Program-made: the position numbers and the translations under genes
Assembly (NCBI GenBank): GCA_963748485.1
Contig: CAVVJF010000009.1
Span: 930,001 to 994,000, forward strand
DNA: 64,000 bases
Source of the DNA: DASRWT01 sp963748485
Lineage (GTDB): Bacteria > Methylomirabilota > Methylomirabilia > Rokubacteriales > CSP1-6
Direction: 5' to 3'
In this document: positions 43,495 to 52,427 of the stretch, piece after piece
Layout: each line of letters opens with the position of its first letter
Position numbering within the stretch: position 1 is the first letter of the stretch
The notes under the pieces: model-generated
Told to the model about the DNA's origin: nothing
Seen by the model: only the letters and a program-made list of their open reading frames with translations
Database searches by the model: none

Positions 43495-44019
43495 CTACTT
43501 GGTGATGACGCCGCAGGCGAGGCGCCCGCCGGTGTTTCCGGCGGGGTCGGTCTTGTTGTCGTCGGCGGCGGCGTGAATGACGATCGCGGTCCCGTTCTCA
43601 CCGAGCAGCGAGTTCCGGCCGGGGCCGAGGGTCACGAGCTTGTTGACGACATCGACGCCGCCCTCGCCGACGTTGTTGGCGGTGAGGTTCGGGAGATCGC
43701 CCGCGTGCGGCCCATCCGAGGCCTCCAGCCCGTGCATCTTGCCCGCGGGGTTGAAGTGCGCGCCCGCCGAGTTGAACTCGGGCGGCTGGCACACACCCAC
43801 CGCGTGGATGTGCAGCCCATGCACGCCGGGGGGAAGCCGGAAGCCGCTGACCGCGATCCGCACGCCCTCGGGCGTCTGGATCAAGGTCGCCTGGCCGACC
43901 TGCTTACCGTCCTTGTCCTTGAGCGTCGCCTCCGCGGACAGAGGCCCTTTGTCCTCCGAGGTCGTCGCGCATCCCGCCAGCATCATAGCCGCCGCGCCCA
44001 CTACCAGCGCCCGTCTCAC
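43495..44019 (-). CDS. sodC: Cu/Zn superoxide dismutase, lipoprotein
   Basis: It dismutates superoxide outside the cytoplasm. The 174-residue product has a lipoprotein signal (MMLAGC, Cys about residue 17) and the SOD fold: GVHGLHIHAVGVC (Cu ligands), AGAHFNPAGKMHG (bridging and Zn ligands), TAIVIHAAADD (Cu ligand) and GGRLACGVI. Start choice: the GTG at 44019 has GGAGGG upstream and gives a clean signal peptide; an ATG at 44043, overlapping the preceding stop as ATGA, would add eight residues. Confidence 0.93.
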   Translation of the reverse strand: MRRALVVGAAAMMLAGCATTSEDKGPLSAEATLKDKDGKQVGQATLIQTPEGVRIAVSGFRLPPGVHGLHIHAVGVCQPPEFNSAGAHFNPAGKMHGLEASDGPHAGDLPNLTANNVGEGGVDVVNKLVTLGPGRNSLLGENGTAIVIHAAADDNKTDPAGNTGGRLACGVITK

Positions 44020-44039
44020 CGTTGAGAGCCCTCCTGAGG

Positions 44040-47000
44040 TCATGCGGGTTGAGTAGCCTTCGCGAGCAGCGCCGTCGCCGCCTCGCGGTACCGCTTCACA
44101 GTGTCGAGCTTGATGTGCTCGTAGCCCCGGATCTGATCGGGCAGCTCCGCCAGCGCCACCGCGGCGTCGTGCGTGTCGGGGCCGAGCCGGCGCAGCACCG
44201 TCTCGATCTGCTGCATGTACTCGCCCACGAGGGAACGCTCGACGCGACGCACCTCGGCGTGGCCGAAGGGATCCATCGCGGTGCCGCGCAGCCGGCGGAG
44301 CGCATAAAGGGTCTGAAACGCGGGCCGGAACCACGAGCCGAGCTTGAGCTTCCGCTTGAGCCCCAGGGCCCGGAGCAGCGGCGGGTGCAGATGCCAGTAG
44401 AACCGGATCCCTTCGCCGAAGCGCGCGCGCAGCTCGGCCGCGAGGGCGGCGTCCAGGTGGAGGCGCGCTACCTCGTACTCGTCCTTGTAGGCCATCAGCT
44501 TGAAGAGGTGCCGCGCCACCGCCTCGCCGAGGCCGGTGCGGCCGACCGCCGCGCTCGCCTCCGCCTGCGCCACCTTTTCGACGAATTCGACGTAGCGGCG
44601 GGCGTACGCCTCGTCCTGATAGGCGATGAGCTCGGGCACGCGCAGCTCCAGCACTCGCCGTAGCTCGGAGCCCGGAGCCGCCGCCTTCACCGAATCGACC
44701 AGCGCCCGCGCGGCGGGGGCGACGGCCACCACCGGCGTTTCCCGGCCGGTCGCGGTCCGCACCGCCGCCTCCACGCGCTTGGCGTCCACCACCGCCATCC
44801 GGCCCCAGCGGAAGGCGAGGAGGTTCATCTCCACCGAAACACCGTTGAGCCGGATCGCTCGCTCGATGCTGCCGGCCGAGATGGGCAACGCGCCTGCCTG
44901 ATAGGCGGCGCCCAGCATGAGGGGATTGGTGGCCATGTGGTCGTTGAAGAGCCCTTCCGCGATGGCCTGGGCGTCGAGATAGACGTTCTCGTCCTTGCGC
45001 GTGACGCGGTCCACGTTGAGGAGCGTGCTGCCCAGCTCGGGAAAGTGCACGGTCGTATCAACCACCATCTGGCCGGTGGGAATCTTGCTCGTGGACACGA
45101 CGGCAATGGTGCGCCCCGACTCCGCCTTGTCGAGGTTGCTGGGGTCGGTGGCGACGAGGAGATCGAAGCCGAGATAGAGATCGGCGCCGCCCGCCGAGAT
45201 CTTGTTAGCGGTGAGCAGCGGCTCGGAGGCGATCTTGAGGTCGGAGACGACCGGCCCGCCCTTCTGGCTGAGCCCGGTCTGGTCCAGCCCCCGGACGTGC
45301 TTGCCGTCGAGAAGGGCGGCGGTGCCGAGGATCTGGCTCACCGTCACCACGCCGGTGCCGCCGATGCCCATCATGTGCACGCCGAACCCCTCGACGGGGA
45401 CCTTGAGCACGGGCTCGGGCAGCGCGTCCTCGAGCGGCGGCAGGCGCTTCTCCTTCTTCGCCGGCGGGCCCACGCGTTCGACCGTCAGGAAGGATGGGCA
45501 GTCGCCGAGGAGGCAGGAGTAATCCTTGTTGCAGGAGGACTGGTGGATCTGAGTCTTGCGGCCGAACGCGGTCTCCACCGGCTGCACGGACAGGCAGTTC
45601 GACTTCTTCCCGCAGTCCCCGCAGCCCTCGCACACGCGCTCGTTGATGAACACCCGCTGGTCGGGATCGACCTGCCGCCCGCGCTTGCGCAGCCGGCGCT
45701 TTTCCGCCGCGCACTGCTGGTCGTGGATGAGCACGGTGACGCCCGGGGTGGCGGCGAGGAGTGACTGCGCCTCGATCAGCCGGTCGCGGTGCCAGACCTC
45801 GGCAGCGACCGGAACACCTTTGTAGTTCTCGGGATGGTCGGTGGTGATGATGATGCGCTTCACGCCCTCGGACTGGAGCTGGCGGGTGAGCGGCGGGATG
45901 CCGATGGCGCCCGCCGCGGTCTGGCCGCCCGTCATGGCCACCGCCGCGTTGTAGAGGATCTTGTAGGTGATGTTGACGCCGGAGGCCACCGCGTAGTCGA
46001 TAGCGAGCTTGCCCGAGTGGAAGAGCGTGCCGTCCCCGATGTTCTGGAACATGTGCGGGGTCTCGGTGAAGGGCGCGATGCCCACCCACTGCGCACCCTC
46101 CCCGCCCATGTGGGTGACGCCGATGATGCCGCGGTCCATCCCCATCGCCATGCCGTGGCAGCCGATGCCCGCCGCCGCTACCGCCCCCTCGGGGACCACG
46201 GTGGACCGGTTGTGCGGGCAGCCCGAGCAGAAGAACGCCGTGCGCGAGAGGGTGAGGGCACGGGGCCGGCGCTTGAGCTCGTCCAGGTGCCGGATGCGCG
46301 CCTCCACCGATTCCAGGCGGACCTTTCGCGCCAGCCGCTTGGCGATGGCGCGCGCGATGGTGTCGGAGTCGAGCTCGCCGATCGACGGGATCAGCGCCCG
46401 CTCCTCCTCGTCGTGCTTGCCCACCACCCGCGGCCGGTCCGCCCAGCCGTAGAGCACGTCCTTGGCGAACATCTCGAGGAAGGGCCGCTTCTCCTCGATG
46501 ACGAGGACCTCCTCGAGCCCCCGCGCGAACTCGCGGACGATGCGCGGCTCCATGGGGAACATGAGCCCCATCTGGAGGATGCGCACGCCGGCGCGCCGCA
46601 GCTCCGCCTCGTCCAGCCCCAGCTCGGACAGGGCCTGGCGCACGTCGTAGTACGTCTTCCCGGTCGTCATAATGCCGAGCCAGGCGTCGGGCGTGGGCAC
46701 CGTGATGCGGTTGAGCTTGTTCTCCCAGGCGTAGCGCCGGGCCAGCTCCACCCGCGCCAGATGAATTGTCCGCTCCATATCGAGGCCGTAGGGCGGGATG
46801 ATGTTGAGGTTGATCTGGTGCTGGAAGGGCTTGCCGTCGAGCTCGACGGTGGGGATGATGGGCCGCACGCGCTCGGGCGACACCTCGACGGTGCCCGTCT
46901 CGTCGGCCACGTTGGTCACGATCTTCATTGCCGCCCACAGCCCGGAGATGCGCGAGAGCATGAAGCCGTGGAGGCCGAGGTCCAGGATCTCCTGCACGTT

Positions 47001-47528
47001 GCCGGGGAAGAGGGTCGGCATGAACGCGTCGTAGAGCGCCCACTCCGAGTGGCTGGGCAGCGTGGACGACTTCGAGATGGGATCGTCGCCCGCGAGCGCG
47101 ATCACGCCCCCGTTCTTGCCCACCCCCGCGTAGTTCGCGTGCTTGAACACGTCGCCGGTGCGGTCCACGCCGGGTGCCTTGCCGTACCACATGCCCAGCA
47201 CCCCGTCGTACTTGGGGCGCGGGAAGGAGCTGACCATCTGGCTTCCGAACACGGCGGTGGCGCCGAGGTCTTCGTTGAGCCCCGAGGAGAACACCACGTG
47301 GTGGTCGGCCAGCAGCTTGCCGTAGCGCTCCAGCGTCTGGTCGAGGCCGCCGAGCGGCGAGCCCCGATAGCCGGAGATGAAGGTGGCGGTGCGAAGGCCG
47401 CGACGACGGTCCGCACGGTGCTGATCGAGGGGGAGCCTCACCAGCGCCTGAATCCCCGAGAGGAAAACCAGCCCTTCCTCCTGGGTGTACTTGGCATCCA
47501 GGGAGAACTCTTCGGACTTGGAGGTCAT
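44040..47528 (-). CDS. Fused indolepyruvate ferredoxin oxidoreductase (IorA-IorB)
   Basis: It oxidatively decarboxylates aryl pyruvates to aryl-acyl-CoA with ferredoxin. The 1162-residue single chain has a pyrimidine-binding domain (FISGYRGSPLGGLDQ), a TPP-binding domain (GIGCHGMAMGMDRG, about residue 456), Fe-S motifs CEGCGDCGKKSNC (about 630) and CNKDYSCLLGDC (about 670), and an IorB-type gamma domain (GIGGTGVVTVSQILGTA, GLDQTGLSQKGGPV; about 720-900) with a C-terminal extension. This is the fused form known from proteobacteria. ATG at 47528 follows GAGGGAAG. Confidence 0.93.
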   Translation of the reverse strand: MTSKSEEFSLDAKYTQEEGLVFLSGIQALVRLPLDQHRADRRRGLRTATFISGYRGSPLGGLDQTLERYGKLLADHHVVFSSGLNEDLGATAVFGSQMVSSFPRPKYDGVLGMWYGKAPGVDRTGDVFKHANYAGVGKNGGVIALAGDDPISKSSTLPSHSEWALYDAFMPTLFPGNVQEILDLGLHGFMLSRISGLWAAMKIVTNVADETGTVEVSPERVRPIIPTVELDGKPFQHQINLNIIPPYGLDMERTIHLARVELARRYAWENKLNRITVPTPDAWLGIMTTGKTYYDVRQALSELGLDEAELRRAGVRILQMGLMFPMEPRIVREFARGLEEVLVIEEKRPFLEMFAKDVLYGWADRPRVVGKHDEEERALIPSIGELDSDTIARAIAKRLARKVRLESVEARIRHLDELKRRPRALTLSRTAFFCSGCPHNRSTVVPEGAVAAAGIGCHGMAMGMDRGIIGVTHMGGEGAQWVGIAPFTETPHMFQNIGDGTLFHSGKLAIDYAVASGVNITYKILYNAAVAMTGGQTAAGAIGIPPLTRQLQSEGVKRIIITTDHPENYKGVPVAAEVWHRDRLIEAQSLLAATPGVTVLIHDQQCAAEKRRLRKRGRQVDPDQRVFINERVCEGCGDCGKKSNCLSVQPVETAFGRKTQIHQSSCNKDYSCLLGDCPSFLTVERVGPPAKKEKRLPPLEDALPEPVLKVPVEGFGVHMMGIGGTGVVTVSQILGTAALLDGKHVRGLDQTGLSQKGGPVVSDLKIASEPLLTANKISAGGADLYLGFDLLVATDPSNLDKAESGRTIAVVSTSKIPTGQMVVDTTVHFPELGSTLLNVDRVTRKDENVYLDAQAIAEGLFNDHMATNPLMLGAAYQAGALPISAGSIERAIRLNGVSVEMNLLAFRWGRMAVVDAKRVEAAVRTATGRETPVVAVAPAARALVDSVKAAAPGSELRRVLELRVPELIAYQDEAYARRYVEFVEKVAQAEASAAVGRTGLGEAVARHLFKLMAYKDEYEVARLHLDAALAAELRARFGEGIRFYWHLHPPLLRALGLKRKLKLGSWFRPAFQTLYALRRLRGTAMDPFGHAEVRRVERSLVGEYMQQIETVLRRLGPDTHDAAVALAELPDQIRGYEHIKLDTVKRYREAATALLAKATQPA

Positions 47529-47613
47529 GGGTCTTCCCTCGCTGAGGGTCATGGAACGGAACGACGGCCGGCTGCGCTGCCGGCCATCATGGTAGGCCGA
47601 AACACCTGTTTTT

Positions 47614-48267
47614 TCAACGTATGAGCAGAGGCCGGAGATGTGGCCAGAGTCGGTCGACGATGAGGCGGTAGCCCTCGGCGGTGGGATGAATGCCGTCGGG
47701 CTGATTGAGCGCGGCCACCGCGCCCACCCCGTCGAGGAAGAAGGGCATGAGCGCGACCTTGCGCTGTCGCGCGATCTCTTCATAGATGCGCGCGAAGTCA
47801 CCCGCGTAGCGGGCGCCGTAATTGGGCGGCAGCCGCATGCCCAGCAGCAGCACGCGGGCTCCGCCCGCCTCGAAGCGCATGACCATCGCCTCCAGGTTCG
47901 CCCGGACCTGGCCGAGATCCAGGCCGCGAAGCGCGTCGTTGACGCCCAGCTCGAGCAGCACGATCTCGGGGCGGAGCTTGAGCGTCCAGTCCACGCGGCG
48001 GAGCCCGCCCGCGGTGGTGTCGCCGGAGACGCCGGCATTGATGACCTGGTAGCGGTAGCCCTCGGTGCGCAGGCGGGTCGCGAGGAGAGCGGGGTACGCT
48101 TCGTCCGGCGCGACGCCGTAGCCGGCGGTGAGGCTATCGCCGAAGGCGACAATGACGCGCTCGCCTTGGGCGAGCGCCGTCGCGGCGAGGGCGAGAACGA
48201 CGAGCGCCGCCGCCACCCCGTGCCGCGCGACCCGGATCACGCGGGCGCGCGGTCGGGAGGCTCGCAT
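47614..48267 (-). CDS. SGNH/GDSL esterase, TesA-like arylesterase
   Basis: A 217-residue secreted hydrolase with a signal peptide (ending near ALAQ, residue 34). Block I VAFGDSLTAGYG holds the nucleophile Ser (about 44), followed by NAGVSGDTTAGGL, LLELGVNDALRG (block III Asn) and the Asp-His pair in DGIHPTAEG. It matches E. coli TesA (thioesterase I/protease I/lysophospholipase L1) in arrangement and partners: the divergent neighbour is the YbbA/YbbP-type exporter, the same trio as in E. coli. It starts 14 nt from the divergent gene. Confidence 0.92.
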   Translation of the reverse strand: MRASRPRARVIRVARHGVAAALVVLALAATALAQGERVIVAFGDSLTAGYGVAPDEAYPALLATRLRTEGYRYQVINAGVSGDTTAGGLRRVDWTLKLRPEIVLLELGVNDALRGLDLGQVRANLEAMVMRFEAGGARVLLLGMRLPPNYGARYAGDFARIYEEIARQRKVALMPFFLDGVGAVAALNQPDGIHPTAEGYRLIVDRLWPHLRPLLIR

Positions 48268-48281
48268 ACCGCTAGTGTAGT

Positions 48282-48968
48282 ATGACCGGGAAGATGATCA
48301 CGATCGCCGGCCTCGGCATGCGATTCGCGAGCGGCGGCCGGGCGGTCTCCGTGCTCTCCGACGTCTCGCTCGAGATTCCCGCCCGTCAGTTCGTCGCGGT
48401 GGCCGGCCCCTCGGGCAGCGGCAAGTCGACGCTCCTGGGCCTCGTCGCGGGGCTCGATCGGCCGACCGCCGGCTCGATCACGGTCGCGGGCCGGGAGATC
48501 ACGCGCCTGGGCGAGGACGCCCTCGCCCGCTTCCGCCTGGACACCATCGGCTACATCTTCCAATCCTTCCACCTCGTCTCCACGCTGACGGCGGCGGAGA
48601 ACGTCGCGGTGCCGCTGGAGCTGGCGGGGGAGCGCAACGCCCTCCCCCGCGCCCGCGCCCTCCTCGCCGAGCTGGGCCTGGGCGACCGCGTCGAGCACTA
48701 CCCCGTGCAGCTATCTGGCGGCGAGCAGCAGCGCGTGGCGGTGGCGCGCGCGGTGGCCCGGCGACCGCCGCTCCTCCTCGCGGACGAACCGACGGGCAAT
48801 CTCGACACCGCCACCGGCAAGCAGATCATCGATCTGATCGTGGGCCTCAACCGCACGCTCGGCAGCACGCTCGTGCTGGTGACCCACGACCCCGCCCTCG
48901 CCGCCCATGCCGACCGGCTCGTCACGCTGCGCGACGGACGCGTCGTCTCCGACGAGGGAAAGACGTGA
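48282..48968 (+). CDS. ABC transporter ATP-binding protein, YbbA/LolD family
   Basis: A 228-residue ATPase: Walker A GPSGSGKST (about residue 43), Q-loop region YIFQSFHLV, signature LSGGEQQRVAVARA (about 145), Walker B LLLADEPTGNLD and switch His in LVTHDPALAAHA. Members work with FtsX-fold permeases such as the next gene. ATG at 48282 has no ribosome site and may be leaderless; ATG at 48294 is the alternative start. The stop overlaps the permease ATG by one base. Confidence 0.93.
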   Translation: MTGKMITIAGLGMRFASGGRAVSVLSDVSLEIPARQFVAVAGPSGSGKSTLLGLVAGLDRPTAGSITVAGREITRLGEDALARFRLDTIGYIFQSFHLVSTLTAAENVAVPLELAGERNALPRARALLAELGLGDRVEHYPVQLSGGEQQRVAVARAVARRPPLLLADEPTGNLDTATGKQIIDLIVGLNRTLGSTLVLVTHDPALAAHADRLVTLRDGRVVSDEGKT

Positions 48969-51466
48969 TGTGGGCGCTGCGGCACGCCGCACGGGAGCTG
49001 CGGGGCGCCGGCCGCCACTTCGCCTATCTCGCCGCGTGCGTGACGCTCGGCGTGGCGGCCCTGGTGGCGGTGGGCAGCCTCGGGCATAGTCTCGAGCGCA
49101 CCGTCGCTCGCTCTGGCAAGGCGCTGATGGGCGGCGACGTGGAGGTGCGCTCGAGCCAACCGTTGTCCGCCGCCGCCGAGGCCACGCTGGGCGCGCTCGA
49201 GCGGCGGGGCGCCCGCGGCGTCCGCATCCGCGAGCTGGCGGCGATGGCGCAGGCCGGGCCCGACCGCGTGCTCCTGGTCGAGCTGAAGGCGGTGGGGCCC
49301 GCCTATCCTCTATATGGACGGCTGGAGACCATGCCCCCCGGCCCCCTCGGCACGCTGATCGGGGGCGGGCGCGTCCTCGTGCAGGAGGCCCTGCTCTCGC
49401 GACTGGGCCTCGCGGTGGGCGACGCCCTACGGGTCGGCGACGCCGACCTTCGCATCGCCGGCGTCATCACGAGCGAGCCCGACCGCGCGGTGGGCTTCTT
49501 CTCGCTGGGCCCCCGCGTGCTGATGGCCGACGCCGATCTCGCCGCCACCGGCCTCGTGCGCCACGGCAGCCGCGTGCGTCATCGGGCCCTGCTCGCGGTG
49601 ACCGAGGCGATGTCGCCGCAGGCCACGCGCGATGCACTCGCCGCGGAGGTCGGCGAGGCGGGCCTTCGCGTGGCAACGTATCGCCAAGCCCAGCCCGGGC
49701 TCCGGCGGTTCTGGGATCAGCTCACGACCTATCTCGGGCTCACCGGCCTCGTCGCCCTCCTCGTGGGCGGCATCGGCGTCGCGGTGAGCGTACGGGCGCT
49801 GCTGCGCCGGCGCATCGCCACCATCGCGACGCTCAAGTGTCTGGGCGCTTCCTGGCCCCGCATCTTCACGGCCTATCTGCTGCAGACCGTCGGGCTCGGC
49901 CTCGCCGGAAGCCTGGCCGGCGCGCTGGTGGGCGCGGCGCTGGCGCGAGTCCTCGCCCCCGCCTTGAGCCGCCTGCTCCCCTTCCCGCTCGACTGGACGG
50001 TGTCGCCCGCCGCCGCTCTCCACGGCATCGCGATGGGCGTGGGTGTCACCCTGCTCTGTGCTCTCCCGCCCCTCGCCGAGATCCGCCGCGTGCCCGCGGC
50101 GTTCCTGCTCCGACGCGAGGTGGAGCCGCGGCCGGCTGGCTGGCGCGCGTGGCTCCTCGCGCTGCCGGTGGCGGCGGGGCTCGCCGCGCTGGCCCTCTGG
50201 CAGGCCGGCTCATGGAAGGTGGGGAGCCTCTTCATCGCCGGATTCTCGGCCGGCCTCGTTCTCCTGTTTCTGGCCGCGCGCGTCGCGCTCGCCGCCGCGC
50301 GACGGCTTCCCCGGCCGCCCGGCGCGGCGTGGCGCCACGGACTCGCCAACCTCCACCGTCCCGGCGGGCATGCCGCCGCCGTGCTGGTCACCCTCGGCCT
50401 GGCGGTGATGCTGGTGGTGGCGGTGGCGCTGCTCGAGGGCGGCATCCGCGCCGCGCTGTCCGGACCCAGCGCCGCCCGCGCGCCCGCATTCTTCTTCATC
50501 GACATACAGCCGGACCAGGCGTCCCCCTTCACGCGTCTCGTGACGGAGCGGACGGGCACGGCCCCCACCCTGCTGCCGGTAGTGCGCGCGCGGCTCGGGG
50601 CAGTGAATGGCGCGCCCATCCCGCGCGAGGCCGCGCGTCGGGACGAGGCGTGGTTCCTCACCCGCGAGTACGTGCTGACATGGGCAGCCGCGCCACCTGA
50701 ACGGGACGTGATCACAAGTGGTAGCTGGTGGACGGCGGCGGAGGCGGCGGGCCCGCCGCTCGTGTCCGTGGAGGAGGAGATCGCGAAGAACCTGAGCGTC
50801 GGCGTGGGGAGCACGCTCACCTGGGACATCCAGGGCGTGCCCATGACCGCGCGCGTGACGAGTCTCCGAAAGGTCGACTGGCGGACGTTCGGCGCCAACT
50901 TCTTCATGGTCCTCTCCCCGGGGGCGCTGGAGGGTGCTCCCGGCACGTTCATCGCCACCGCCCACGTCGCGCCCGCCGCCGCCGAGCGCCTGCAGGCCGC
51001 GGTGGTCGCCGCCTTCCCCAACGTGTCCGCGATCCCCGTCCGAGAAGTCCTCGAGCGCGCGGCCGCCCTGGTGGATCAGATCGCGCTGGCCGTGCGCCTC
51101 GTGGCCGCAGTGAGCATTCTGGCCGGACTCATCGTCCTCGCGGGGGCGCTCTCGATCACGCGCCACGAGCGGCTGTACCAGTCGGTGATCTGGAAGGCGC
51201 TCGGCGCCACCCGGGGCCTCGTCGCGCGCAGCTTCGCCGTGGAGTACGCGCTGCTCGGCGCCGCCGCGGGCCTCGCGGGCACGGCGCTCGCCGCCGCGCT
51301 CGCCTGGGGAATCGGACGCTGGCTGCTCGAGGTGCCCTGGCGGTGGCAGCCCGTCGTGCTCGCCGCCGGCGTCGCGGGGGCGACCGCGCTCGCGCTCGCG
51401 GTGGGCTATCTCGGCTCGTACCGGCTGCTCGGCCAGAAGCCGCTCGCCGTCCTCCGCGGCGAATAG
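48968..51466 (+). CDS. FtsX-fold ABC transporter permease, YbbP type
   Basis: An 832-residue membrane protein with two FtsX repeats: helix 1 then a periplasmic MacB-like domain, three helices near 260-370 (GLTGLVALLVGGIGVAVSVR), a second extracytoplasmic domain, and three C-terminal helices ending LGQKPLAVLRGE. This 4+4-type layout is that of E. coli YbbP, an exporter component of unknown substrate that pairs with YbbA and TesA. The start is set by GAGGGAAAG and coupling with the ATPase gene. Confidence 0.93.
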   Translation: MWALRHAARELRGAGRHFAYLAACVTLGVAALVAVGSLGHSLERTVARSGKALMGGDVEVRSSQPLSAAAEATLGALERRGARGVRIRELAAMAQAGPDRVLLVELKAVGPAYPLYGRLETMPPGPLGTLIGGGRVLVQEALLSRLGLAVGDALRVGDADLRIAGVITSEPDRAVGFFSLGPRVLMADADLAATGLVRHGSRVRHRALLAVTEAMSPQATRDALAAEVGEAGLRVATYRQAQPGLRRFWDQLTTYLGLTGLVALLVGGIGVAVSVRALLRRRIATIATLKCLGASWPRIFTAYLLQTVGLGLAGSLAGALVGAALARVLAPALSRLLPFPLDWTVSPAAALHGIAMGVGVTLLCALPPLAEIRRVPAAFLLRREVEPRPAGWRAWLLALPVAAGLAALALWQAGSWKVGSLFIAGFSAGLVLLFLAARVALAAARRLPRPPGAAWRHGLANLHRPGGHAAAVLVTLGLAVMLVVAVALLEGGIRAALSGPSAARAPAFFFIDIQPDQASPFTRLVTERTGTAPTLLPVVRARLGAVNGAPIPREAARRDEAWFLTREYVLTWAAAPPERDVITSGSWWTAAEAAGPPLVSVEEEIAKNLSVGVGSTLTWDIQGVPMTARVTSLRKVDWRTFGANFFMVLSPGALEGAPGTFIATAHVAPAAAERLQAAVVAAFPNVSAIPVREVLERAAALVDQIALAVRLVAAVSILAGLIVLAGALSITRHERLYQSVIWKALGATRGLVARSFAVEYALLGAAAGLAGTALAAALAWGIGRWLLEVPWRWQPVVLAAGVAGATALALAVGYLGSYRLLGQKPLAVLRGE

Positions 51467-51472
51467 GCCCCA

Positions 51473-52330
51473 GTGGGCACGCTGGGGGAGCGGCTGCACG
51501 CGGAGTTCCCCGGCTCGTCGGGCCGCTCCGTGAAGCAATGGCTGGCGGCGGGGCGCGTGCGCCTCAATGCCCAAGTAGTGCGCGACCCGCGCACGCCCAT
51601 CGCCCCGCGCGATCGCGTCACGCTGGGCCCGCCCAGCGCGCGTCCCGCCGCGGCGGCGCCCCTCCCCCACGGACTCCGCATCGTCCACGAGGATCCCACG
51701 CTCCTCGTCATCGACAAGCCGCCGGGGCTTCTCACCATCGCCACCGAGCGCGAGCGCGGGCGCACCGCCTATCGCGTGCTGTGGGACCTCCTCGCCGCGA
51801 GCCGCCCGCCCGGGCGGCCCTTCATCGTCCACCGTCTCGATCGGGAGACGTCCGGACTCCTCGTGGTCGCCCGCACGCCCGTCGCCAAGGCGACACTCCA
51901 GGCGCAGTTCGCCGCGCGCACGGTGGACCGCGGCTACGTGGCCCTGGTGGAGGGGGTCATGCGGAAGGACACCCAGACGCTCACGGATCGCCTCGAGGAA
52001 GACGCCGCCCACCGCGTCCGCATCGCGCGCGAGCGGCGGCGCAGCGGCCGCGAGGCCATCACGCGCTACCGGGTGCGCGAGCGGGGGCCCGACGCGACCT
52101 TGATCGACATCGCGCTCGGCACCGGGCGGCGACATCAGATCCGCGTGCAGCTCGCCGGCATCGGGCACCCGGTGGTAGGCGACGCCCGGCACGGAAGCCG
52201 TCGCGATCCCCTCGAGCGCGTCTGCCTGCACGCGAGCATCCTGGGCTTCGTGCATCCCGGCTCGGGTGAGCCGATGCGCTTCGAGAGTCCCGCCCCCTAC
52301 GCCTTCGCGCGCCTCGTCCGCGGAGTATAA
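51473..52330 (+). CDS. RluA family pseudouridine synthase
   Basis: It isomerises uridine to pseudouridine in rRNA or tRNA. The 285-residue protein has an N-terminal S4-like RNA-binding part (SVKQWLAAGRVRLNAQVV), VIDKPPGLLT, the catalytic motif FIVHRLDRETSGLLVVAR with the nucleophile Asp, and IALGTGRRHQIRVQLAGIGHPVVGD in parts. The RNA target (RluA, RluC, RluD or TruC-like) cannot be named. GTG start 6 nt after the permease; no clear ribosome site. Confidence 0.92.
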   Translation: MGTLGERLHAEFPGSSGRSVKQWLAAGRVRLNAQVVRDPRTPIAPRDRVTLGPPSARPAAAAPLPHGLRIVHEDPTLLVIDKPPGLLTIATERERGRTAYRVLWDLLAASRPPGRPFIVHRLDRETSGLLVVARTPVAKATLQAQFAARTVDRGYVALVEGVMRKDTQTLTDRLEEDAAHRVRIARERRRSGREAITRYRVRERGPDATLIDIALGTGRRHQIRVQLAGIGHPVVGDARHGSRRDPLERVCLHASILGFVHPGSGEPMRFESPAPYAFARLVRGV

Positions 52331-52331
52331 T
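52326..52331 (+). promoter_or_regulatory. Perfect TATAAT -10 hexamer before the dehydrogenase gene
   Basis: TATAAT at 52326-52331 overlaps the stop of the pseudouridine synthase gene. No good -35 stands 17 nt upstream (TTCGCG-like at best). If used, the transcript would start near 52338 with a 90-nt leader that contains the palindrome at 52363-52385. Confidence 0.4.
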
Positions 52332-52362
52332 CGCGGGGCGGCGAAGTCCAGATTATTTGTCA

Positions 52363-52385
52363 TCAACATGGCTGAGCCATGTTGA
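52363..52385. promoter_or_regulatory. Perfect 23-bp palindrome (candidate operator)
   Basis: Arms TCAACATGGCT (52363-52373) and AGCCATGTTGA (52375-52385) are perfectly complementary with one central G. It lies in the 97-nt gap between the pseudouridine synthase and dehydrogenase genes and has no T-run after it. The size and symmetry suit a dimeric repressor such as a TetR or GntR family protein. Confidence 0.6.
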
Positions 52386-52427
52386 CCGTGGGCCAATCGG
52401 TTAGGGCAACCGTGAGAGGAGCCTCAA

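Noticed and set aside
45205..47190. A long alternative minus-strand frame within the indolepyruvate oxidoreductase gene
   Set aside because: It is a Gly/Arg/Pro-rich frame shift of the true gene, whose own frame carries TPP and Fe-S motifs.
47566..47613. GGCCGGC-GCCGGCC stem and T-run near the end of the TesA-like gene as a terminator
   Set aside because: The T-run is on the wrong strand for the leftward genes and is separated from the stem, so no intrinsic terminator can be claimed.
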